The translations under genes were made by a program, and so were the position numbers. From positions 1 through 5,493 of the forward strand of contig CAAGRV010000154.1 in assembly GCA_900772745.1 (NCBI GenBank): DNA of 5,493 nt, in the 5' to 3' direction. The DNA comes from Clostridia bacterium. GTDB taxonomy: Bacteria > Bacillota > Clostridia > Christensenellales > UBA3700. Positions 1 to 5,493 of the stretch are shown one piece after another. Every line of letters starts with the position of its first letter. The stretch's first letter is position 1. The notes under the pieces were generated by a model. It did no database searches, was not told where the DNA came from, and worked only from the letters and a program-made list of their open reading frames with translations.

Positions 1-1817
1 AGACAGTAGACAAGAAAGTTTTGTCTAAGATCGTAGAGGCTTGCTTCAAATACAAGGGTGCTACCGAAACTTCCGTAATTTTGGACAGAATCAAGTCCCA
101 AGGTTACAAGTATTCTACAATCGGCGCAATCACAACCAGTGTATTCGATATGCACGTGCCAAAGGCTAAGAAAGAAATCATTGCTGAGGCAGAAAAGAAA
201 GTGCTCGACGTAGAAAAGCACTACAAACGTGGTTTGTTGTCTGCTGACGGCAGATATAAGGCAATCATTGATATTTGGAAGTCCGCTAAGGAAGAAGTTG
301 ACAAACAAATGACAACTGTTCTTGATAGACTCAACCCAATTTGGATGATGGCTCAATCTGGTGCTCGTGGTAACATGTCACAAATTTCGCAGTTGTGTTC
401 TATGAAAGGATTGGTGCAAGACCCATCTGGTAAAGTCATCGAACTTCCTGTTAAGTCATCATTCCGTGAAGGTTTGTCCGTACTCGAATACTTCATTTCT
501 TCACACGGTGGACGTAAAGGTATGGCAGATACAGCGTTGAAGACTGCAGAATCAGGTTATTTGACCCGTCGTCTTGTAGACGTTGCCCAAGAAGTTATCG
601 TATCTGAAGAAGATTGTGGTGACGTAAAGGGTATCATAGTAAAACGCCCAGTAGTTTCTGCTGAAATGAACAAGGAAGACGAGGCAAAACTCAACAACTT
701 TGTGGGCAGAATTGACGGCAAATTCGCTATGGAAGACGTTATCAACCCAGCAACTGGCGAAGTTATTTGTCACAAAGATGAGATGATTAGCGGCGATATG
801 GCTCAAGCTATCAAGAACTATGGCGTAGAGAGCGTGCACGTAAGAAGTGTTATGACTTGTAAGTCTAAGCACGGTGTATGTGCAAAATGTTACGGCAAGA
901 ACATGGCGTCCAACAACCCAGTTAAGCTCGGCGAGGCAGTTGGTATCATCGCAGCTCAATCAATCGGTGAGCCAGGTACACAGCTTACAATGAGAACCTT
1001 CCACACTGGTGGTGTCGCACTTGATTCAGATATTACCGAAGGTTTGCCACGTGTACAAGAGTTGTTCGAGGCAAGAAAGCCAAAGGGTATGGCAGTTGTA
1101 TCTGCTATCTCTGGTAAGGTTGATATCAACGAAGAAAAGCATATCATCACAGTTAGCCCAGAAGTTGGAGAGCCTGTCGAATTCAAGTATGCATTCAACC
1201 AAAAACTTATCGTCAAGACTGGCGACACAGTTCAAGCGGGCGACCCATTGACTGCTGGTAGAATTTACCCACCAGATATCTTGCAAACCAAGGGTGTAAC
1301 AGGTGTACTTGATTATATCATCCAAGAAGTAAAGGCTACTTACCAAAAAGCCGGTGTAGAAATCAACGAAAAGCATATCGAAATCATCGTAAGACAAATG
1401 CTCCGCAAGGTTAGAATTGAGAAGCAAGGTGATACCAATATGATTCCTGGTGAGCTTGTTGACTTGCACACATTCGAAGATGAGAACCAAAGAGTACTCG
1501 AAGCTGGTGGTGAGCCTGCTGTTTCTAAGAGAGTATTGCTTGGTATCACCAAGGCATCTTTGGCAACAGAATCATTCTTGTCAGCTGCATCATTCCAAGA
1601 GACTGCTCGTGTGTTGACCGAGGCTGCTATCCGCAACAAAGTTGACAGCCTAAGAGGGCTCAAAGAAAACGTTATTCTCGGTAAGCTTATCCCAGCTGGT
1701 ACTGGTATGAAGAGATACCGCAATATCGTTGCGCTCCCTGCAAGCAGTCAAGGCAATGAAATCGTAGAAGACAAGATTGAAGAGAAGTTCTCAATCGAAG
1801 ACGATATCGAAGACTAA
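1..1817 (+). CDS. rpoC: DNA-directed RNA polymerase subunit beta' (RpoC), C-terminal half, 5' end outside window
   Basis: The beta' subunit forms one jaw of the RNA polymerase active-site cleft, in the cytoplasmic alpha2-beta-beta'-omega core. The reading frame is open from base 3, so the apparent TTG at 21 is an internal leucine codon. About 604 residues are visible, roughly half of a Gram-positive RpoC (about 1,200 residues), and the catalytic NADFDGD aspartate motif must lie upstream. In order I see the F-loop region (333-430), the bridge helix with HGGRKGMADTALKTAESGYL (504-590), and four zinc-ligand cysteines (codons at 615, 858, 879 and 888). The trigger loop follows, with AAQSIGEPGTQLTMRTFHTGG (about 951-1013). 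It runs straight into LPRVQELFEARKPKG with no SI3 insertion, as in Bacillota. The C-terminal block includes MLRKVRI, LLGITKASL, FLSAASFQET and PAGTGMKRYR. The protein ends in an acidic tail (SIEDDIED). Alignment from memory to E. coli and B. subtilis RpoC is close throughout. One oddity is an F-loop reading CSMKGLV where most bacteria have AGMRGLM. The next gene is metK, not the usual rpsL. Confidence 0.98.
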   Translation, partial: TVDKKVLSKIVEACFKYKGATETSVILDRIKSQGYKYSTIGAITTSVFDMHVPKAKKEIIAEAEKKVLDVEKHYKRGLLSADGRYKAIIDIWKSAKEEVDKQMTTVLDRLNPIWMMAQSGARGNMSQISQLCSMKGLVQDPSGKVIELPVKSSFREGLSVLEYFISSHGGRKGMADTALKTAESGYLTRRLVDVAQEVIVSEEDCGDVKGIIVKRPVVSAEMNKEDEAKLNNFVGRIDGKFAMEDVINPATGEVICHKDEMISGDMAQAIKNYGVESVHVRSVMTCKSKHGVCAKCYGKNMASNNPVKLGEAVGIIAAQSIGEPGTQLTMRTFHTGGVALDSDITEGLPRVQELFEARKPKGMAVVSAISGKVDINEEKHIITVSPEVGEPVEFKYAFNQKLIVKTGDTVQAGDPLTAGRIYPPDILQTKGVTGVLDYIIQEVKATYQKAGVEINEKHIEIIVRQMLRKVRIEKQGDTNMIPGELVDLHTFEDENQRVLEAGGEPAVSKRVLLGITKASLATESFLSAASFQETARVLTEAAIRNKVDSLRGLKENVILGKLIPAGTGMKRYRNIVALPASSQGNEIVEDKIEEKFSIEDDIED

Positions 1818-1833
1818 TCACAACTAAATAACA

Positions 1834-1926
1834 TTCTATAAAGAGTGTCGGAGAGACGGACTCTATGAAGACACAGCAACCTAGCTTTAAGGTGCTAAAT
1901 TCCGCAAGAATACTTGAAAGATAGAA
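1834..1926 (+). promoter_or_regulatory. SAM-I (S-box) riboswitch aptamer in the metK leader
   Basis: This RNA binds S-adenosylmethionine and lowers expression of the gene behind it when SAM is plentiful. The conserved S-box blocks are all present in order: AGAG (1842-1845), GGAGAGA (1850-1856), TATGAA (1864-1869), GCAACC (1876-1881), GGTGCTAA (1891-1898), TTCC (1900-1903) and GAAAGATAGAA (1916-1926). The helices can be drawn directly. P1 is TTCTAT 1834-1839 with ATAGAA 1921-1926, six perfect pairs. P2a is GTGTC 1845-1849 with GACAC 1870-1874. P2b is GAG 1853-1855 with CTC 1861-1863. P3 is formed by GCAACC and GGTGC. P4 is CAAG 1905-1908 with CTTG 1913-1916. The P2 loop GGA (1858-1860) can pair with TCC (1901-1903) as the expected pseudoknot. 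P2b differs from the usual GGG/CCC by a compensated A-T pair, which supports a real structure. The gene behind it makes SAM, so the regulation is product feedback. Confidence 0.95.
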
Positions 1927-1936
1927 GACATAACAT

Positions 1937-1968
1937 AGAGCCACTATTATGTCAATAGTGGCTCTCTT
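1937..1968 (+). terminator. Expression-platform hairpin of the SAM riboswitch, probable attenuator with a weak U-tract
   Basis: AGAGCCACTATT (1937-1948) and AATAGTGGCTCT (1954-1965) form a perfect 12-bp stem with a five-base loop (1949-1953), starting 10 bases after the aptamer. Its position is that of the terminator in transcriptional S-box leaders. The tail after the stem is only CTTAAT rather than a run of Ts, so termination may be weak. The ribosome binding site begins six bases downstream and is not inside the stem. Its 5' arm overlaps ATAGAG (1935-1940), which can pair instead with the 5' strand of aptamer P1 or with CTCTATG (1861-1867). The hairpin can therefore be switched by the aptamer. 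It may also end transcripts coming from rpoC, since no other terminator lies between. The hairpin is certain; its role as terminator is inferred. Confidence 0.7.
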
Positions 1969-1971
1969 AAT

Positions 1972-1976
1972 AGGAG
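1972..1976 (+). promoter_or_regulatory. Ribosome binding site of metK
   Basis: AGGAG lies six bases before the ATG at 1983, an ideal Shine-Dalgarno placement that fixes the metK start. It sits just after the riboswitch hairpin. GGAGA (1973-1977) could pair weakly with TCTCT (1963-1967) when that hairpin is open. Confidence 0.9.
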
Positions 1977-1982
1977 AAAACA

Positions 1983-3176
1983 ATGAACAAAAGATTATTT
2001 ACTAGCGAGAGCGTAACAGAAGGACACCCTGACAAAGTATGCGACAAAATTTCAGACAGCGTGTTGGACGCTTTGCTTGCACAAGACCCAATGAGCAGAG
2101 TTGCAGCAGAAACTTGTTGCAATACTGGTTTTGCTTTGTTGATGGGCGAAATTACTTCCAATGCCAAGGTAAACTTCGAAGAGATTGCGCGCAAGGCAAT
2201 TTTGGAGATTGGTTATGACGACGAGGAAAAGGGCTTTGACGGCAACAATTGTGAAGTTTTTGTACGCCTAGACAAACAATCTGCTGATATTGCTATGGGC
2301 GTAGACAGCAGTTTGGAGAACAAGAATAATCAACAAAACAAAGATAAATATGACCTTATCGGCGCAGGCGACCAAGGTATGGTATTTGGTTATGCTTGCA
2401 ACGAAACAAAAGAGCTTATGCCAATGCCAATCTCGCTTGCACACAAGCTTACTGCCAAGCTAGCCGAAGTTAGAAAGAGTGGTACACTTGATTATCTAAG
2501 ACCTGACGGTAAGGCTCAGGTGAGTGTAGAGTACCACGATGACAAAGTTAGCCGTATCGAGGCAATCGTAGTATCTACCCAACACAGCGAAGAAGTTGAC
2601 ATCGAAAAACTCCGCCAAGACGTAAGAAAATACGTCATTGACGCAGTTATCCCAAGCGAGCTCGTGGACGAGAATACCAAGTATTTTATCAACCCAACTG
2701 GCAGATTTGTTATCGGTGGACCACACGGCGACAGCGGACTTACAGGCAGAAAGATTATTGTAGACAGCTATGGTGGATATTGCCCACACGGCGGTGGCGC
2801 TTTCAGCGGAAAAGACCCAACAAAGGTGGATAGAAGTGCTTGCTATATGGCAAGATACGTGTGCAAAAACATTGTTGCCAGCGGTATTGCCGACAGATGC
2901 CAACTTGATATTGCCTATGCAATCGGCGTAGCAAAACCAGTGGCAACCCAAGTCAACACTTTTGGCACTAGCAAATATACCAATGAGCAAATAGCTTATA
3001 TCATTGACAAGGTATTTGACCTCAGACCAACAGCTATCATCGAGCAACTCGATCTTCGCAAGCCACAATTTGCTAAGACATCCAACTATGGACACTTTGG
3101 CAGAGAGGATATGGGATTTAAGTGGGAAGAGACCGACAAGGTAGCGCAAATTCTAGAAATCGCAAAGGAATTGTAA
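1983..3176 (+). CDS. metK: S-adenosylmethionine synthetase (methionine adenosyltransferase, EC 2.5.1.6)
   Basis: MetK joins methionine and ATP in the cytoplasm to give S-adenosylmethionine, releasing phosphate and diphosphate. SAM is the cell's main methyl donor. The protein is 397 residues, the usual full length (E. coli 384). The ATP-contact segment GHPDKVCDKISD is at residues 14-25, with catalytic His15. The first family signature GAGDQG is at 127-132, RPDGK with Lys177 at 173-177, and GRK at 255-257. The second signature GGGAFSGKD is at 270-278, followed by PTKVDRS with Lys281. All residues known to contact ATP, methionine and the metals in the E. coli enzyme have counterparts. A short Asn/Gln/Lys-rich stretch (111-122) precedes the first signature in a normally variable loop. 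The start is fixed by AGGAG six bases upstream, and the N-terminus aligns with the family. The gene is preceded by a SAM-I riboswitch, giving feedback control by its own product. The next gene, recD2, begins one base after the stop, so the two are probably co-transcribed. Confidence 0.98.
   Translation: MNKRLFTSESVTEGHPDKVCDKISDSVLDALLAQDPMSRVAAETCCNTGFALLMGEITSNAKVNFEEIARKAILEIGYDDEEKGFDGNNCEVFVRLDKQSADIAMGVDSSLENKNNQQNKDKYDLIGAGDQGMVFGYACNETKELMPMPISLAHKLTAKLAEVRKSGTLDYLRPDGKAQVSVEYHDDKVSRIEAIVVSTQHSEEVDIEKLRQDVRKYVIDAVIPSELVDENTKYFINPTGRFVIGGPHGDSGLTGRKIIVDSYGGYCPHGGGAFSGKDPTKVDRSACYMARYVCKNIVASGIADRCQLDIAYAIGVAKPVATQVNTFGTSKYTNEQIAYIIDKVFDLRPTAIIEQLDLRKPQFAKTSNYGHFGREDMGFKWEETDKVAQILEIAKEL
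3166..3169 (+). promoter_or_regulatory. Ribosome binding site of recD2, inside the end of metK
   Basis: AGGA, within CAAAGGAA, lies eight bases before the TTG at 3178 and inside the last codons of metK. It supports TTG as the recD2 start. A stop codon in the recD2 frame at 3154-3156 leaves no ATG, GTG or other TTG between it and 3178. The next ATG lies about 47 codons inside the conserved N-terminal domain. Confidence 0.7.
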
Positions 3177-3177
3177 T

Positions 3178-5391
3178 TTGACCATCAGGGGAAGTGTATT
3201 TGAAATAGTTTACTCAAACGCTGAAAACGGATACAGCGTAATACTTGTCGACAGCAAAAATGTCCTAGTGACGGCTGTCGGCATTTTTCCACCTGTCAGC
3301 GTGGGCGAAAATGTGGAAATGATGGGAGAATGGGTAGAAAACAAGCGTTTTGGAGAACAATTTTCTGTCACCAGCGTAAAAATTACCCAGCCAACAACCA
3401 AAGAGGCTATCGAAAAATACCTATCCAGTGGACTTTTTGTAGGAATAGGCGAAGTTACGGCACACGCTATCGTGAGTGAGTTCGGCGAAGATACTTTGTC
3501 GGTTATAGAGTTCGAGCCAACCCGTCTAGCCAACGTCAAGGGTGTTTCGCTCAAAAAGGCAATGGCGCTCAATGAAAAATTCAATTCTTTGAAGAGTATG
3601 CAACAAGTGATTTTGTATTTGCAAGGCTATGACGTAACTCTCAATCTTGCTATCAAAATTTACAAGGCATACCAAGACGCAACCAAGAATATTATCACCG
3701 AAAATCCGTACAAAATGGTGGAAGATATAGACGGCGTTGGATTCGTGACGGCGGACAAAATTGCTATGAAAATGGGCTTTGAAAGAGAGAGCCGTTTTCG
3801 AATATCTGCCGGTATAAATCACGTACTTCAAGAAGTTGCTGGCAAGAATGGCGACACATATTTGCCACGCCAAAAAGTGGTGGAAGAAGTAGCCAGCTTG
3901 CTCGAAATCCAAGACCAAAGCCTTGTCAACACGACCATTGACGACAATGTGATTATGGGCAAGGTGGTAGTTTTTGACACAGATGAGGGCGAAGGGGTGA
4001 TGATTACTCGCAACTATTTGACAGAGTTGTCTATCGCCAGCAAGATTGCCCAAATGCTCAAAGTTGACTTTGCGCATACTTTGAGAGCCACAGAGCTTGT
4101 CGAAAAGTACCAACAAGTCAATCATATTCAGTTCCATTCAGACCAAGTCAACGCCATCGTAAATTGTCTAAACAGCGGTGTCAACGTCATCACGGGCGGT
4201 CCTGGCACGGGCAAAACGACCATTGTCAAATGTATAGTAGAAATTCTCAAAAGTCAGCATTTGGCGGTAGGTTTGTGTGCTCCGACGGGCAGAGCCTCCA
4301 AGCGACTTGCCCAAGCAACGGGGCAAGATGCCAAGACAATTCACCGTATGCTTGACCTAGACTTCAAGGACGGCAAGGGGTATTTTACTTACAATGACCA
4401 AACTCAGCTCGAATACGACGTGGTGATTGTGGACGAAGTGAGTATGTGCGACGAGTATGTGTTCAATTCGCTCATCAAGGCAATCAAAATAGGCGGAAGA
4501 CTGATTATGGTGGGCGACAAGGACCAGTTGCCTAGCGTAGGGGCGGGCAACGTTTTGGCAGATATTATCGCCAGCAAAGTTGTACCTGTCAACTATCTAA
4601 GTTTTATTTATCGCCAAGACGAGAACAGCAAAATCGTCACCAATGCGCACCGCATCAACAAGGGGCAAATGCCACTATTCGACAACAAAAGCAGTGACTT
4701 TTTCTTCGACAACCAGTCCGAGCCAGCCAAGATTTTGGAGAATACTATCTCTATGGTGACCAAAAGACTTCCAAAGTTTGCGGGAGTGTCGCCAATAGAT
4801 ATTCAGGTGCTTTGCCCTATGAAAAAGGGCGTTGCGGGCGTGGAAAACGTCAACAAAGAACTCCAAAATGCACTCAATCCAGCCAAAGACGCAAAGAGTC
4901 AAATCAAGGTAGGAATGACTAATTATAGAGTGGGCGACAAAGTAATTCATACTGTTAACGACTACCAACTCGAATGGCAAAATCCGACAGACAACACGGC
5001 GGGTGTAGGCGTGTTCAATGGCGAAATTGGAATTGTCGTGGAGCTCAATCCTGCCGAGCCATCTATGATTGTAGAATTCGATGACGGCAAGCGCGCCAAG
5101 TATAGCCAAGGCGACTTCGATGAGCTAAGCCTTGCTTATGCCATATCTATTCACAAGTCGCAAGGTAGCGAATTCGACATTGCTCTCATCGTGTTGAGCG
5201 GTGGCAATTATAAAATCAACACGCGCAACTTGTTGTACACGGCTCTCACTCGTGCAAAAAGAATGGCAGTCATTGTGGGCAGTAGTGACAGCGTAGAAAA
5301 AATGGTACACAACAATTATACCGCCAAACGCCATACAAGACTTGTAGAATTCATCATTAGTCAATATTCCAAAATTGTAGACGGAAAATAA
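3178..5391 (+). CDS. recD2: RecD2-type ATP-dependent DNA helicase (RecD/TraA family, superfamily 1B)
   Basis: RecD2 is a stand-alone 5'-to-3' DNA helicase of Gram-positives and Deinococcus, linked to DNA repair and replication-fork maintenance. Unlike enterobacterial RecD it carries an extra N-terminal region and needs no RecBC. The protein is 737 residues, normal for the family. An N-terminal OB-like domain opens with IRGSVFEIVYSNAENGYSV (residues 3-21). Helix-hairpin-helix segments follow: YLSSGLFVGIGEVTAHAI (81-98) and VEDIDGVGFVTADKIA (181-196). The motor has Walker A GGPGTGKTT (340-348), Walker B VIVDEVSM (416-423), motif III GDKDQLPSVGAG (446-457), the arginine motif YRQ (478-480), SIHKSQGSEFD (657-667) and LLYTALTRAK (685-694). 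The nucleotide-binding Lys346 and acidic pair Asp419-Glu420 are intact, so it should be an active ATPase. The start is TTG, supported by AGGA eight bases before it and by conserved sequence beginning at residue 3. It lies one base after metK and has no promoter of its own that I can see. Codon choice is somewhat less restricted than in rpoC (proline CCG appears, for example), as expected for lower expression. Confidence 0.95.
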   Translation: MTIRGSVFEIVYSNAENGYSVILVDSKNVLVTAVGIFPPVSVGENVEMMGEWVENKRFGEQFSVTSVKITQPTTKEAIEKYLSSGLFVGIGEVTAHAIVSEFGEDTLSVIEFEPTRLANVKGVSLKKAMALNEKFNSLKSMQQVILYLQGYDVTLNLAIKIYKAYQDATKNIITENPYKMVEDIDGVGFVTADKIAMKMGFERESRFRISAGINHVLQEVAGKNGDTYLPRQKVVEEVASLLEIQDQSLVNTTIDDNVIMGKVVVFDTDEGEGVMITRNYLTELSIASKIAQMLKVDFAHTLRATELVEKYQQVNHIQFHSDQVNAIVNCLNSGVNVITGGPGTGKTTIVKCIVEILKSQHLAVGLCAPTGRASKRLAQATGQDAKTIHRMLDLDFKDGKGYFTYNDQTQLEYDVVIVDEVSMCDEYVFNSLIKAIKIGGRLIMVGDKDQLPSVGAGNVLADIIASKVVPVNYLSFIYRQDENSKIVTNAHRINKGQMPLFDNKSSDFFFDNQSEPAKILENTISMVTKRLPKFAGVSPIDIQVLCPMKKGVAGVENVNKELQNALNPAKDAKSQIKVGMTNYRVGDKVIHTVNDYQLEWQNPTDNTAGVGVFNGEIGIVVELNPAEPSMIVEFDDGKRAKYSQGDFDELSLAYAISIHKSQGSEFDIALIVLSGGNYKINTRNLLYTALTRAKRMAVIVGSSDSVEKMVHNNYTAKRHTRLVEFIISQYSKIVDGK

Positions 5392-5398
5392 AATATAG

Positions 5399-5418
5399 TC
5401 GATATGTATCGAGTTTTT
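5399..5418 (+). terminator. Short palindrome followed by five Ts, possible weak terminator
   Basis: TCGATA (5399-5404) and TATCGA (5407-5412) are perfect inverted repeats around TG. As RNA they would give about five pairs with a four-base loop, followed by GTTTTT. The stem is short and AT-rich, so it would be weak on its own. It starts eight bases after the recD2 stop and directly precedes a much better terminator. It could equally be a protein-binding palindrome. Confidence 0.35.
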
Positions 5419-5453
5419 GACCTGCAAAATGATTTTTGTTGGTCAATTTTTTT
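5417..5453 (+). terminator. Intrinsic terminator after recD2
   Basis: TTGACC (5417-5422) pairs with GGTCAA (5441-5446). Within it, G5424 pairs with T5439 as a wobble, and CAAAA (5425-5429) pairs with TTTTG (5434-5438) around the loop TGAT. One T-T mismatch (5423/5440) interrupts an otherwise continuous 12-pair stem. Seven Ts follow at 5447-5453. This is the classic form of a Rho-independent terminator and closes the metK-recD2 unit 25 bases after the recD2 stop. Confidence 0.88.
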
Positions 5454-5493
5454 GCGAAAATCTATATCTTTTAGTCAATATACTGCTATTATG

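Noticed and set aside
552..959. Long open frames on the - strand opposite rpoC, metK and recD2 (for example 552-959, 2496-3149, 3526-4137)
   Set aside because: They lie wholly opposite strongly conserved coding sequence, have no ribosome binding site or recognisable domains, and have compositions expected of antisense shadows.
1642..1647. Perfect TTGACA, a possible -35 box for metK, in the rpoC 3' end
   Set aside because: No -10-like hexamer lies 16-18 bases downstream, and the bases code for conserved RpoC sequence.
1837..1842. TATAAA, a possible -10 box before metK
   Set aside because: It lies inside the P1/J1-2 part of the SAM aptamer, so transcription from it would start within the aptamer and miss the 5' P1 strand. 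No matching -35 was found.
4164..4355. Short + strand frame inside recD2 in another phase
   Set aside because: It overlaps the Walker A region of recD2 and shows no independent start signal or family resemblance.
3178..5391. recD2 as enterobacterial RecD or a TraA/MobA relaxase
   Set aside because: The N-terminal OB-like and helix-hairpin-helix region and the 737-residue length fit RecD2; there is no relaxase domain and no recB or recC neighbour.
5479..5484. TATACT, a possible -10 box for a gene beyond the right edge
   Set aside because: No acceptable -35 hexamer sits 16-18 bases upstream; AT-rich intergenic DNA gives such matches by chance.
5491..5493. ATG at the very end of the window as the start of the next gene
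   Set aside because: No Shine-Dalgarno sequence precedes it and no downstream frame is visible, so it cannot be supported.

Overview
The window carries three housekeeping genes, all on the + strand. They are the 3' half of rpoC (RNA polymerase beta' subunit, open at the left edge), a complete metK (S-adenosylmethionine synthetase) and a complete recD2 (RecD-like DNA helicase). The window closes with a strong intrinsic terminator. I see no mobile element, CRISPR array, tRNA, rRNA or defence gene, and nothing that looks like a new multi-gene system.

The most likely source is a Bacillota (Firmicutes) bacterium of the Clostridia type. RpoC lacks the large insertion that enterobacterial RpoC carries inside the trigger loop. 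metK has a SAM-I (S-box) riboswitch leader. RecD2 is the RecBC-independent form typical of Gram-positives, and the ribosome binding sites are AGGAG-like. The metK-recD2 pairing also fits Clostridia. The species cannot be told from the sequence.

Layout: rpoC runs from the left edge to 1817. The 165-base gap to metK holds a SAM-I aptamer (1834-1926), a 12-bp perfect hairpin (1937-1965) and the metK ribosome binding site (1972-1976). metK (1983-3176) is followed after one base by recD2 (3178-5391), which starts at TTG. The last 102 bases hold a small palindrome (5399-5412), a hairpin with a seven-T tail (5417-5453) and an AT-rich stretch that probably leads to the next gene.

Regulation and context: the riboswitch senses the product of the enzyme encoded behind it, so metK is under feedback control. 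recD2 has no visible leader or promoter of its own and probably shares the metK transcript, which would place a DNA repair helicase under SAM control. No terminator is visible between rpoC and the riboswitch. The riboswitch hairpin may therefore also be the point where the rpoBC transcript ends or reads through. The features most worth following up are the rpoC-riboswitch-metK junction, the unusual expression platform, and a divergent F-loop in RpoC.
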